Counted from the stretch's first letter, positions 43,371 to 51,878 are shown. The stretch is 64,000 bases of DNA from DATEJJ01 sp039649115 (GCA_039649115.1 JBBWZQ010000310.1:62001-126000); one strand, 5' to 3'. Program-made: numbers and translations. Notes: a model not told the origin generated them from the sequence alone.

Positions 43371-45134
43371 GTGCCAGCGGCAACACCCAACAGCGCCGGT
43401 CCGGCGGAGGTCACCGGTCTTCCGTCGGCGCAGGCGTACGCGCGGGGGATGACCGAGGCGTACGCCGGCATCGTGACGCGGGCCGAAGGGTTTGCGGCCG
43501 GGCTGAGCGGCCAGGGCGTCCACGGCCCGGCCGTGTCGGCGGTGGTCCGTGCCCAGGAGTTGACGGCGGCGGCCAGCGCGGCGTGGGCTAAGGCCAGCAG
43601 CGCGCTGGACCGTCAGAACCTGGTCAGGGAGGCGTACATGAGCGCACCAGATGCGGGCAGCAAGGCGTTTGTCACCGGCGCCACCGGGCCCAGCCCATCG
43701 GACTCGGCCGGGCACGCGGCGCCGCGTGCCCGGCAAGGCACACCGGACCCGCTGAGGGTCGCCAACCGGATGGTGCTCGGCGACGGTGAGCAGTTCGCCG
43801 GCAGCGGCTCGGTGAAGAACGACGATGGGATCATGGTGCTCGCCGCTGCCGTGGACACCCCAGCCGGGCGGCAGGTCCACCTCGGCGTGCCGATCTACGA
43901 GGAGGAGGACAAGAAGGAGTGGCGCGGCGCCCATGCGCCTGCTCAGGCGACCCGGGTTGATGAGGAAGACGGCCTTGAGTACCAGGTCGACACCGGCGCG
44001 GACACCACCGTCATCCTGGACGCCGCTGACGCGGCGCGGCTGCCCGCGGTGGTCGAGGATGTCGTCGCCCGCGCCACCGAGGTTGACAAGGAATGCCGGC
44101 GGGTCGGCAAGGAATGCGACCGACTGTACGACGAGCGCGCCAGGTTGGAGGCGCAGCGGTTCGGGGGCGTGGCCGCCGGCGAGGAGAAGATCTCCGTGGA
44201 CGCCCGAGTGCAGCACGAGGAGCACCTCCAGGAACGCCGCCGGCGGGACATCGACCGCGCCGTGGACCAGCTCGACCCGGCCGACCGGGCGGCCTACGAC
44301 GAGCGACAGCGGAAGATCGACACTGCCGGCCGTGACGCCTGGGAACCTGGCAAGGAAGCCGAGGCGGCCGGGGTGTGCGGGCTGACCGTGGACGAGTTCG
44401 AGGAGATGAGGCGCCTCACGCGGATCCCTTACCAGCAGCGGACTAGGGCACAGGACCAGCGGCTCGACGAGTTGGCCCACGGCGGCGGCAATTGCCTCGA
44501 TCCGATCCTGCCGCCGTTGCTGGCCGAACAGGCCGCGCTGGTGTGCGGCCTCACCGTGGACGAGTACCGCGAGATGGCCCGCATCGAGGCCATCCCGAAG
44601 CGCAACCGCGCTGAGTACCACAACCAGGGCCGCCGGGTCCGGACGGACGCGGAGCAGGCCCGCCTCGACGAACTGGATGCCTCACCTCACGGTGCGACGG
44701 GCGCCAACAAGCGTAAGACGGAACAGCTTCGTGGCAGCTACCTGTCCATGCTGCGGGCGCACCACTCGGCGAAGACGAACCTTGCATTCGCCCGGGAAGA
44801 CCAGGCGGCGAAGGAGGCGACTGCCCAGCCGCTGGACGCGGCGACCGCCGCCGAACTAAAGCGGGTCACCGCACAACTGGACGAGGCCAACACGAAGTAC
44901 GACGTGATGGCCGGTTGGCCCAGCGCGACGGCGGAGATCCCCGCCCGCAACGGCGGGGCGCTTGTCATCGAGGCCGTCCAGCGTGAGGAGGAAGGCGGCG
45001 TGGACTACCGGGTGGACCGCAAGCCGGCAGACGCCGCCGACGACTGGAGCGCGGGTGGCGGCGGGGATCCGTACTCCACCACCGCAGGCGGGCTCCGGAA
45101 GGTGGCCAAGTTGGCCGCCACCCTGGCTGGCTAG
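43371..45134 (+). CDS. large coiled-coil hypothetical protein with an internal repeat
   Basis: A 587-residue protein from GTG 43371, preceded by GGGAGGACCCA. The N-terminal 90 residues are Ala-rich helices. The middle is highly charged and helical (DKECRRVGKECDRLYDER), and coiled coil is likely. A module beginning CGLTVDEFEEMRRL (near 44377) recurs as CGLTVDEYREMARI (near 44545), each followed by a basic helix and a LDEL segment. No membrane helix or enzyme motif was seen. It lies between ftsK and a Cys-rich protein on the same strand and may serve DNA transfer. Function unknown. Confidence 0.65.
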   Translation: MPAATPNSAGPAEVTGLPSAQAYARGMTEAYAGIVTRAEGFAAGLSGQGVHGPAVSAVVRAQELTAAASAAWAKASSALDRQNLVREAYMSAPDAGSKAFVTGATGPSPSDSAGHAAPRARQGTPDPLRVANRMVLGDGEQFAGSGSVKNDDGIMVLAAAVDTPAGRQVHLGVPIYEEEDKKEWRGAHAPAQATRVDEEDGLEYQVDTGADTTVILDAADAARLPAVVEDVVARATEVDKECRRVGKECDRLYDERARLEAQRFGGVAAGEEKISVDARVQHEEHLQERRRRDIDRAVDQLDPADRAAYDERQRKIDTAGRDAWEPGKEAEAAGVCGLTVDEFEEMRRLTRIPYQQRTRAQDQRLDELAHGGGNCLDPILPPLLAEQAALVCGLTVDEYREMARIEAIPKRNRAEYHNQGRRVRTDAEQARLDELDASPHGATGANKRKTEQLRGSYLSMLRAHHSAKTNLAFAREDQAAKEATAQPLDAATAAELKRVTAQLDEANTKYDVMAGWPSATAEIPARNGGALVIEAVQREEEGGVDYRVDRKPADAADDWSAGGGGDPYSTTAGGLRKVAKLAATLAG

Positions 45135-45221
45135 TCGCCGACGCGAGACCCAGTCCAACGGTGCCCCCGTTCACCGACGAGTCATCCAACAAACACAGGA
45201 AGGCAGGGAAGGAAACCGACG

Positions 45222-45884
45222 ATGAGCCAGCGCGTCGCCGCCCACGAGGCGCCGCCGATCGGCCAGATCGGGCGAGACAAGTCGATCCCCCAGCGGCGTA
45301 TGCGCGTCGGCGACGTTGACGACACCCACGTGATCGCGGAGGTGTCCTACTCAAGCGCCGCCGAGCCGTTTCAGCGCCACCGTTCCACCCGGATCCGCAT
45401 CGCCGCCTGGCCGCGCCGCGTCGTCGTCGAGGCGGTGCAGGACCCGGCCGCCCGATGGCGCGACCCGGCCGGGCTGATCCACCGCCTCAGCGACCTGGAC
45501 GTGCAGACCCTCGGCCACGTCCACGCCGGCGTGGTCACGGCCGACAGCCGGTTCCGCCAGTGGGACTTCGCCGACCGAGGCATCGGCCGGGACAAGCTGC
45601 CGCCGTGGGTAATGGCCCGGCTGACCCGGCTACGGCTGGCCGAACTCGGCCAGTCACGCCAGCAGCCGGCGACCCGCCCGGGCCAGAACCTGGCGCACCT
45701 CGTCACCCCGTACGTGCTCACCGACGACGGCCGATACCTCGTCGAGTCGCTGCGCTTCGGCGAGGCCCGCTGCCGGGCATGCGGCTGCACCGAAGACCGG
45801 GCCTGCCCCGGTGGCTGCTGGTGGGTACCCGACCCGGAAATGGGTGACCTGTGCTCGACCTGCCAGGCCATACTGGGCGAGTAG
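45222..45884 (+). CDS. protein with C-terminal Cys-rich module, paralogous motif to 39626-39967
   Basis: A 220-residue protein. The ribosome site GAAGGA lies 8 bases before ATG 45222. The first 150 residues form an alpha/beta region with many Arg (PFQRHRSTRIRIAAWPRR) and no recognised family. The end carries CRACGCTEDRACPGGCWWV and LCSTC, nearly the same as in the 39626 protein. A nucleic-acid or metal-binding role is plausible. It is the last gene of this plus-strand run. Confidence 0.65.
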   Translation: MSQRVAAHEAPPIGQIGRDKSIPQRRMRVGDVDDTHVIAEVSYSSAAEPFQRHRSTRIRIAAWPRRVVVEAVQDPAARWRDPAGLIHRLSDLDVQTLGHVHAGVVTADSRFRQWDFADRGIGRDKLPPWVMARLTRLRLAELGQSRQQPATRPGQNLAHLVTPYVLTDDGRYLVESLRFGEARCRACGCTEDRACPGGCWWVPDPEMGDLCSTCQAILGE

Positions 45885-45975
45885 AGACACCGACCTTGCC
45901 TGGCCACTGACGATTCCAGCCCCCCGTTTCGTGTCGTCCCAGGCCCAGACCCAGGCGCTGATCGCGAGCGACGGG

Positions 45976-46152
45976 TCAGGCCCAGGGCACCCGTGCCAGC
46001 ACCAACCCGTGGACCTGCGCGGCGCCGGACGCCCGCAGTCGCTTGCCCACCGCGTCGAACGGGGCGCCGCTGAAGATGTTCGTCGAACAGCAGGATCCGA
46101 AATCGGCATGGTGCAGGGCGCACAGCACCAGCAGGTCGTGCTGCTCGCGCAT
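45976..46152 (-). CDS. 58-residue protein resembling the end of a phosphoribosyltransferase (ComF-like)
   Basis: ATG 46152 has AAGGAGAG about 8 bases upstream, a strong site. The peptide starts MREQHDLLVLCALHH and contains FSGAPFDAVGKRLRASGA, then VHGLVLARVPWA. The second half resembles the PRPP-loop helix and last strand of ComF-type phosphoribosyltransferases (TGAT.DAV.R.LR.AGA....LVLAR), but the catalytic acidic loop is replaced by CCSTN. It may be a decayed fragment with a retained start, or a real microprotein. It lies downstream of the recombinase operon. Confidence 0.5.
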   Translation of the reverse strand: MREQHDLLVLCALHHADFGSCCSTNIFSGAPFDAVGKRLRASGAAQVHGLVLARVPWA

Positions 46153-46219
46153 CGTGACCCTCTCCTTCGCGTCCTTAGGTGAGGCTTACGACCTGGGCAC
46201 CGGCCGCCTCGACAACCGG

Positions 46220-47389
46220 TCACGAGGACGAGTCCTCGCTGGGCGTCTGACCAGCGCGCCGGCTGGCCCGGGCGCCGTAGAGCGGGCCGAGCACCAGGCC
46301 CGGCTCGTCGTGCAGGTCGTCGTGGGCGTGGTCGTACACCTGGGTGGTGCGCGGGTCGGCGTGCCCCATCGCCCGCTGCCGGCGTTCCAGGTCGACTCCC
46401 TGCTGACGGGCCACGGTGTTGAAGCCGTGCCGCAGGCTGTGCGGCGACAGCCGGTCGGCCATGGGCAGCCCGGCGTAGCGGGCGATCCGCTGGATCAGCT
46501 TGCGTACCGCCGGCTCGTCCAGCCGGCCGCCGGAGCTCGTGGCGAACAGCGGGCCGGTCAACGCGGGCACCGGCACGGCGTCGGCGGTGGCCCGACCCGC
46601 CAGGTAGTCGTCGACCGCGTCCCACACGTACGCATCCACTGACCGTTCGCGCCGCACACCGCCCTTGGCGGTGTACCGCAGCGTCCGGCGGCCCTGGTTG
46701 TAGGACTGGGACGCGACGTCCAGCGAGGCGACCTCACCCACCCGTGGCCCCATGGTGACCATCAGCCGCAGTAGCGCCCGGTTGCGCAGCGCGACCAGTT
46801 GCTGGCCGACCAGTGGTCGCCGGGCGCGCAGGTGGGCCAGCGCGGCGGCGGCGATCTCCTCGGCCGCGTCCAACAACCGGCCGCTGTCGTCGTAGGACAG
46901 GCTGACGGTGGTGGAGGCGTCTCGGCGAGCCCGGGGCCGTTTGACCCCGGCCACCGGGTTGAACGCGACCGCGCCGTTGGCGAGCAGGTACGTGTACCAG
47001 CTGGACAACGCGGCGAGCCGGCGCCGGACGGTGGAGTCGGCGACCTGGGTGCGCAGCGCGGCCCGGAACACGCCAACATCGGCTGCGCGGGCCGACAGCG
47101 GATCCAGCCGCGGGTGCCGGCTCGCACACCAGGCCAGGTAGACCACCAGGTCCCGGAAGTACCCTCGCCGAGTGTGCATGCTGTCGGCCTCGGCCAGCCA
47201 CGCAGCAGTCAGCGCCACCGGGTGGTAGCGCACCTGGTCGCTGCCGGCTTCGCCGTCAGGCGGCGGCACGGCCGGCAACGCGGGCAGGCACCGTACCGCC
47301 GCCGCCCAGACGACCGGATCGTCGGCGCGCGGTGTGACCGGCAGCGGCGTCGGCGCGCCGCGAGCGAGGGCGCGGGCCGTCGCCGTCAC
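46220..47389 (-). CDS. tyrosine recombinase (integrase family), complete
   Basis: A 389-residue protein from GTG 47389, which overlaps the previous stop. An N-terminal SAM-like core-binding domain (TRRGYFRDLVVYLAWC) is followed by the catalytic domain. The first Arg is in GPRVGEVASLD, the His-x-x-Arg in HSLRHGF, and the final His/Tyr in GHADPRTTQVYDHA. All catalytic residues are present. It is the last gene of a four-gene coupled operon, so expression is tied to three unknown proteins and the palindromic operator at 49437-49468. Likely roles are element integration/excision or dimer resolution. Confidence 0.9.
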   Translation of the reverse strand: MTATARALARGAPTPLPVTPRADDPVVWAAAVRCLPALPAVPPPDGEAGSDQVRYHPVALTAAWLAEADSMHTRRGYFRDLVVYLAWCASRHPRLDPLSARAADVGVFRAALRTQVADSTVRRRLAALSSWYTYLLANGAVAFNPVAGVKRPRARRDASTTVSLSYDDSGRLLDAAEEIAAAALAHLRARRPLVGQQLVALRNRALLRLMVTMGPRVGEVASLDVASQSYNQGRRTLRYTAKGGVRRERSVDAYVWDAVDDYLAGRATADAVPVPALTGPLFATSSGGRLDEPAVRKLIQRIARYAGLPMADRLSPHSLRHGFNTVARQQGVDLERRQRAMGHADPRTTQVYDHAHDDLHDEPGLVLGPLYGARASRRAGQTPSEDSSS

Positions 47390-48345
47390 CGGTGCTCGCC
47401 GGTCGAGGCCGCCCGGGCGCAGATCACCGAGCACACTGTGATCAGGCGGCCGACGTCCGTCGGGTCGTAGACCTGCCGGGCGACGTCCGCGCCCACGCCG
47501 CTGCCGCAGATCGCGCAATCAACGTGGTGCCCGGCCGGGCCGCACAGCGGGAACCCATCCTGGTGCGGCTCCACCACCAGCGGACCCAACGCCTCACCCA
47601 GCCGGGCCATGGCGTACCCGAGGCGCAGGACGCTGACCGCGGTGTGGGCCTGCGGCACCGGGCTCGGACCGCGGTCGGCCTGGACCGTGACGGTGCGGGC
47701 CTCATCGGAGGCGACGCTGGCGGTCAGCGTGCGCCCGGAATGGGCCGCGTCCGGGGGCATGAGCGTCGCGGTGGCCGACAGCGTGACCGCCTGGTCGCCG
47801 AGGTCCATGTCGGTGATCTCGCGGTTTTCGATCACCCGGGTCGCCTCCTCGACGCTCATCCTGGCACCGGCCAACCGCAGGGCCTGCTCGCCCACCGCAG
47901 CCGCCTCGTCGGCCACATCGAGCCAGTCCGGGTCGCCCTCGACCACGGAGCCAGCCGCCTGGGCGGCGAAGTCGAGCAGTTTAGCCATCTGCCACAGCAG
48001 GTTCGCCTCTGGGCACTCCTCCCCGCGCATGGAGGGCCTGACCGTGGCGAACAGGCCCTCGGCGTGGGCGCGCAGGGCCGCGACCTGGCTGCGGATGTCC
48101 GGTGGTGAGGCGGTTGGCACAGGATCCTCCCGGCGTGTGTAGTCGATGCCCATGGCGGTCAGGTCGGCGTAGATGGTGTCTCGGGCGCGCACCCCGGCGG
48201 CACGGGTGAGTTCGGCGACGTTGCGCACGCCGGCGCGCCACGCGGCCGCGACCAGCCGTCCTCGCGCGTCGGAGTGCGCGTCGGACTGGGCGGCCCACGC
48301 GCGCAGCGCGGCCAGCGCGGCGTCACGGGGGGCGGGATTGGTCAC
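47386..48345 (-). CDS. hypothetical protein with a C-terminal Cys motif, recombinase operon
   Basis: A 319-residue protein from GTG 48345, coupled on both sides (GTGA). The N-terminus is a helical region with a helix-turn-helix-like segment (NVAELTRAAGVRARDTIYAD) that could bind DNA. The middle is helical and includes a glutamate-rich stretch. The C-terminus has CGPAGHHVDCAICG and a later Cys pair, which may bind zinc. It could regulate or direct the recombinase encoded downstream. No close family was recognised. Confidence 0.65.
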   Translation of the reverse strand: MTNPAPRDAALAALRAWAAQSDAHSDARGRLVAAAWRAGVRNVAELTRAAGVRARDTIYADLTAMGIDYTRREDPVPTASPPDIRSQVAALRAHAEGLFATVRPSMRGEECPEANLLWQMAKLLDFAAQAAGSVVEGDPDWLDVADEAAAVGEQALRLAGARMSVEEATRVIENREITDMDLGDQAVTLSATATLMPPDAAHSGRTLTASVASDEARTVTVQADRGPSPVPQAHTAVSVLRLGYAMARLGEALGPLVVEPHQDGFPLCGPAGHHVDCAICGSGVGADVARQVYDPTDVGRLITVCSVICARAASTGEHR

Positions 48346-48800
48346 GGGGCGGGCCTCCGGCGGTCGGCGTACAAACGAGCGGTGCAATTGTGGGCCTGGT
48401 CAAGGGCCCGGGCCAGCTCGCTGCCGTGCCCGGCCGCGGCGGCCAGGTGTTCGGCGGCGAGCAGGGCGACGGCTGGGGCGGTCAGGCGCGGGTCGGTGTC
48501 CTCGTCGGCGCGCAGGCTCTGGTCGTCGGCGCCACGGCGCAGATGCCCGGCGAGCTGACGGAGAGCCTGCGGCAGTGACGTCATCCCGGGTTCGAGGTAC
48601 TTGAGCACCGCGTCCAGGGCGGCCGGTGTGGGCAGCGCGGCCGCCGTGTTGTGCGGCAGCGTGGCGTGGGCGAGCCGGCGGGCCAGTGCCGTAATCACGT
48701 CGGCGGCTCGGGCGAGTTGGTCCGGGTGATAGGGGCCGTCGAGCGGCAGGACGGCTTCGGCGATCGCGTCCGGATCGCTGGCGCTGCGTGGCCCGGTCAC
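48342..48800 (-). CDS. helical hypothetical protein, recombinase operon
   Basis: A 152-residue, nearly all-helical, Ala/Leu-rich protein from GTG 48800. Segments such as QLARAADVITALARRLAHA and AVALLAAEHLAAAAGHG suggest a helical bundle. It overlaps both neighbours by four bases. No family was recognised. Tight coupling suggests a role with the proteins on either side. Confidence 0.62.
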   Translation of the reverse strand: MTGPRSASDPDAIAEAVLPLDGPYHPDQLARAADVITALARRLAHATLPHNTAAALPTPAALDAVLKYLEPGMTSLPQALRQLAGHLRRGADDQSLRADEDTDPRLTAPAVALLAAEHLAAAAGHGSELARALDQAHNCTARLYADRRRPAP

Positions 48801-49393
48801 GATGATCTCCGCGCCTCGCGGACAAGCTCGTCGATCCTGGCGGACAACTCCCCGTTGACAACGCTGTGCGCTTCGTCCAGGAAGAGGGTGATGCGACTGC
48901 CGCCGGCCAGCATGATCTCGGCCGGCAACGGGGCACCCGACGCGAACAGCTCACGGAGGGCTCCCCACTCGGAGGGGGCGGCGCCGCTGAACACGCCGCC
49001 CGGTACGGCCCTTGCGCCGGCCGCTGCCGTCTCAGTGGCGCCGGTGGGGCCGGTTACCGTGTCGACGAAGGCTGCCACGCGCTGGTACTTCTCCACGGTG
49101 GTGTGGCCATCCCACGTGCGCGAGTACGCCGGCAGATGCCAGGACACCTGCCCAGTCGGCAGGTCCAGGTACACCACGACAGGACATGGGTCGGTCGGCT
49201 CGTAGCCAACCCCGGCCGGCACCGCGCACTCGCGGGCTAGGGCCAGCGCGGACCAGATCAATATGTTGCGGCGCTCGTACAGGGCAGTGGTGAAGTCGGT
49301 GTCTGGGCCGGTGTGGCCGTGGCGTGAGGGGTCGGTCTCGGCGATCGCAGCCAGCGTCCGGGCCAGCCGGACCTGGGCCAGTTCGTGCGTCAC
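48797..49393 (-). CDS. hypothetical protein, first gene of the recombinase operon
   Basis: A 198-residue protein from GTG 49393, with GGAGG ten bases upstream; the longer frame upstream crosses the operator and is not used. An alpha/beta pattern is visible, including PVVVYLDLPTGQVSWHLP and EIMLAGGSRITLFLDEAHSV. The latter resembles a Walker B-like LFLDEAH, but no Walker A is present, so I do not call an ATPase. Its promoter should lie near the palindrome 44 bases upstream. Confidence 0.65.
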   Translation of the reverse strand: MTHELAQVRLARTLAAIAETDPSRHGHTGPDTDFTTALYERRNILIWSALALARECAVPAGVGYEPTDPCPVVVYLDLPTGQVSWHLPAYSRTWDGHTTVEKYQRVAAFVDTVTGPTGATETAAAGARAVPGGVFSGAAPSEWGALRELFASGAPLPAEIMLAGGSRITLFLDEAHSVVNGELSARIDELVREARRSS

Positions 49394-49436
49394 GGTGGGT
49401 TCCCTCCGTCGGCGAGGCTGGCTAGGACCACAATAT

Positions 49437-49468
49437 GTCGAACGGGTCGACATGTCGAGTGGTTCGAC
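49437..49468. promoter_or_regulatory. concentric palindromic operator before the recombinase operon
   Basis: The outer arms GTCGAAC (49437-49443) and GTTCGAC (49462-49468) are perfect inverted repeats. The inner TCGACATGTCGA (49447-49458) is a perfect palindrome. Both share the same centre, 49452.5. A CATATT-like -10 on the minus strand lies just downstream, so a bound dimer or tetramer would block transcription of the operon ending in the recombinase. Confidence 0.6.
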
Positions 49469-49725
49469 GCTATCTGCCAGGGGTGCCCCGTTGCGTACTG
49501 GCCGGACCGGCAGGTCGTCTCGCGAGGGGGAACGTGCGCGACGCCATTTGGTCGTAGGCCGGGCCTGTACCGGCCCGCGTCGAGAGTCCGACCTGCCCGC
49601 CGAGCTGTACGACCCGGACCCGGCCCTTCTAGATCCAGAGGACACCGAGCCCGCGCGCCCTGGACGATCCGGCCTGACGACACACACGCCCTTGCGGCGC
49701 TCCGTCGCCCTGCCGAGGCGTCGGG
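49469..49725. other. intergenic stretch between the recombinase operon promoter and the next minus-strand gene
   Basis: I see no gene here. Together with the operator and leader at 49394-49468 it makes a 332-base gap. Frames that remain open are rich in Arg and Pro and lack ribosome sites. It may hold the 3' end of the transcript coming from 51021. Confidence 0.3.
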
Positions 49726-51021
49726 TCAGCTCGTTGGTGGGGTGGTCTGCTCCGGATCGGGCGTGTCGTCGGCGGTGAGGTTGGTGACGAGCTGGCGGGC
49801 GCCTTGGCGGCTCATGTGTCCGAGGCGGCCGAGTTCGGCGTAGTCGACCTCGCCGTCCTTCCACTCGGGTTCCTCGCCCCAGCCGATGACCCTGCCAAGG
49901 AGACCAGCGCGGGTGGCGCGCAGCGTCTTGAGGTCGGCCTCGGCAGCGGTGGTGCGCGCGCCGACGGCTGCGGCCTCGGCGCGGACGAGCTGGCGGAGGT
50001 GGGCGCGTTGGCGGCGCAGTTCGCCGAGAAGTCCGACGAGGGCGATCTTGTCGTTGTGGGCGGCGGCCGCCTCAAGCTCGGCAGCCATCCGTGCCAAGCC
50101 CGCGTCGTCGACGTCAGAGGTGAGGGTTTCGGGAAGGACCAAGTCGAGTGTGCAGGCGTCGACGGCGGGCAGCCCGGTGCGTTCAGCGGTGGCTGCCGCC
50201 CGGTACTCCCGCAGGCCGCTACGCGCGGCGATAATGTAGATCGGCAGACCGTGGTTGCCGATGGCACCGGGCTCGCGGGGGAAGTATCGCTCGCGGGCGG
50301 CGTCAGCGGCGGCGAACGGAATCGTGCGGTGGCGAACGCTGGCGGTGCCGGTCCATGGCGCGGCGACCTCGTCCAACTCCGCGTCACTCATGACGGCCCA
50401 AGCCGGGTCGACTAGATCAGGGGCGACCGCAAGTAGCTCGGCGAAGGTGACTACACCGTAGTGGTGGCGTTCAGGCAGTGGGGCGTCGATGTCGCCGAAG
50501 TACGGGTGATTGGCGTCCCCGCCGATCTGGCAGTCGGGGAACCGGTCAATGACGCGGCCGATTCGTTCATGCGCGGCGGTGGCCAGCAGCGACCAGTCGT
50601 ACTCGCCGTTGGTGCCGGAGATCGGGATAAGCGCGTTGACAAGCGTCTGGGCGTGACCTGCGAGCCGATCGAGCATCGCGTTGACCCCCTCGGCGCTCAG
50701 CGCCCAGTGTCCGTCATAGACGTTGCTCACCTCCCAGGCGATCCAGGTGGGAACTCGGTCCCATTGCCAGCCGCGGACCCACAGATCCCATCCGGCGAGG
50801 TAGTAGTCGCCGCCGCGGTGCCGGTCATTGCTTTTGTCGACGAACCTGACCTCGTTCGGCTCGGCCTTGAACACTCCGGTCCGGGTGTTGAGCTCCACCC
50901 GTAGGGCCCAGCCAGCGCGCTGGTGACCAGTGACGACGGCTTCGGTCGGCCAGTCGCGGCACTGGATGGCTTTGACTGTGGGCGGGGTGTAGATGCGAAT
51001 CTCAGTGCCAGCAGGCCTCAT
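49726..51021 (-). CDS. hypothetical protein under an overlapping promoter-operator
   Basis: A 431-residue protein from ATG 51021; the frame upstream is inside the operator. The N-terminal half has a Trp-rich alpha/beta pattern (GWALRVELNTRTGVFKAE, DYYLAGWDLWVRGWQWD). The middle contains a helical region. The C-terminal part is coiled coil (LRRQRAHLRQLVRAEAAA), then LGHMSRQGARQLVTNL. No enzyme family was recognised. Expression should be tightly controlled (see next entry). It stands alone, with gaps on both sides. It could be an effector or toxin-like gene, but nothing in the sequence proves that. Confidence 0.65.
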   Translation of the reverse strand: MRPAGTEIRIYTPPTVKAIQCRDWPTEAVVTGHQRAGWALRVELNTRTGVFKAEPNEVRFVDKSNDRHRGGDYYLAGWDLWVRGWQWDRVPTWIAWEVSNVYDGHWALSAEGVNAMLDRLAGHAQTLVNALIPISGTNGEYDWSLLATAAHERIGRVIDRFPDCQIGGDANHPYFGDIDAPLPERHHYGVVTFAELLAVAPDLVDPAWAVMSDAELDEVAAPWTGTASVRHRTIPFAAADAARERYFPREPGAIGNHGLPIYIIAARSGLREYRAAATAERTGLPAVDACTLDLVLPETLTSDVDDAGLARMAAELEAAAAHNDKIALVGLLGELRRQRAHLRQLVRAEAAAVGARTTAAEADLKTLRATRAGLLGRVIGWGEEPEWKDGEVDYAELGRLGHMSRQGARQLVTNLTADDTPDPEQTTPPTS

Positions 51022-51057
51022 GACAACAGATTGTCGGACGTGACAATCTGTTGTCAA
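51021..51057 (-). promoter_or_regulatory. promoter with nested palindromic operator, likely leaderless
   Basis: On the minus strand TTGACA forms a perfect -35, followed 16-17 bases later by GACAAT/ACAATC as -10; ATG follows after about 8-10 bases, so the mRNA is likely leaderless. The whole unit is an inverted repeat of 15-base arms (51021-51035 and 51042-51056) with a 6-base spacer. Each arm is itself a dyad, GACAA-N4-TTGTC. Four half-sites could bind a repressor tetramer covering the promoter and the start codon. Confidence 0.72.
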
Positions 51058-51454
51058 GCGCTACGGCTGTCAATATTTTGCGAAGGTTGTGGCCAGGGCG
51101 GTTACCCCCTCCCGTCGGGGGATGCGCAGTTCTGGCCTTCTGACCGGGCAAGGCAAGGCGCTCCGCCCAACGGAAAACGTGGCGGGCCGCTGTTAGGTCG
51201 CGGATCGCGGGCGCATCCGGCTGGCTGGGTCGGGCGCCGCCGCGGGGCATCGACACCTACCGGCGCCTGCCGCACGAGGGAAGGCCCCGTCGTGGCGCTA
51301 CCCGCGCCCGTCACTGACCCCGTAGCGCGTCCGCTAACGCTGCCGACAACGCCCGCTAGTCAGGATCGCCGACAAACCCCCGCGAGACCGGACCGTCAGC
51401 TGACCGTTCATCTGGCCAACCCAACCCACGCCCTGCGCGAAGACGAGGTGGCGC
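51058..51454. other. 397-bp region without a supported gene
   Basis: Open frames exist but lack ribosome sites and codon bias. A possible hairpin of CCCCC and GGGGG, 6-7 bases apart, lies near 51104-51121. The part next to 51060-51085 is less G+C-rich and may contain promoter elements for the plus-strand genes beyond. Confidence 0.35.
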
Positions 51455-51871
51455 ATGGACATCCCCCACAACCCCACTGCCACTGAGCGGCGTCCGGCTA
51501 CCCCCGCCGATCTCACGGCGCTGCTGGCCGCCCCGACGCCGCCCCGTCCGCCGTGGGCGGATGCCCGCCACTACGCCGGCGCACACCTCGGCGACGACCT
51601 CGCCAACCTGATCATCTGGCAGCCCGCCGCCGAGTGGATCTACGGCACGCTGCGCGCCGGCGATGCCGCGCTGCGACTGCGCTTCGACCAACCTGAGCCC
51701 GCCGCCGAGCTGCTGCAGGTCCAGGTGACCTGCCCCGCTGACCCCGCCTGCCCACACGCCTGGGACACCGTCGAGAGCCGCGCCGACCTCGCCGCAGCGT
51801 TCGCGGGCGGCCTTGCCGCAAGCGAACCGGGCTGCGACGCGCACCCCGACGTGCGCTGGCCCGACGAGTAG
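51455..51871 (+). CDS. hypothetical protein upstream of the polymerase gene
   Basis: A 138-residue protein from ATG 51455, preceded by GAGGT at five bases. It is Pro/Ala-rich at first (TPADLTALLAAPTPPRPP), then alpha/beta with a late CPADPACPHAW motif and a final GCDAHPDVRWPDE. It ends 7 bases before dnaE, whose ribosome site overlaps this stop (TAGGAG). Co-expression with the polymerase is likely. Family not recognised. Confidence 0.65.
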   Translation: MDIPHNPTATERRPATPADLTALLAAPTPPRPPWADARHYAGAHLGDDLANLIIWQPAAEWIYGTLRAGDAALRLRFDQPEPAAELLQVQVTCPADPACPHAWDTVESRADLAAAFAGGLAASEPGCDAHPDVRWPDE

Positions 51872-51878
51872 GAGCATC

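Noticed and set aside
41529..44621. Long minus-strand open frame opposite ftsK and the coiled-coil gene
   Set aside because: Antisense to the FtsK motor motifs; no ribosome site and no recognisable domain.
48797..49393. DEAH-type ATPase reading for the first gene of the recombinase operon
   Set aside because: LFLDEAH looks like Walker B, but there is no Walker A and the protein is only 198 residues.
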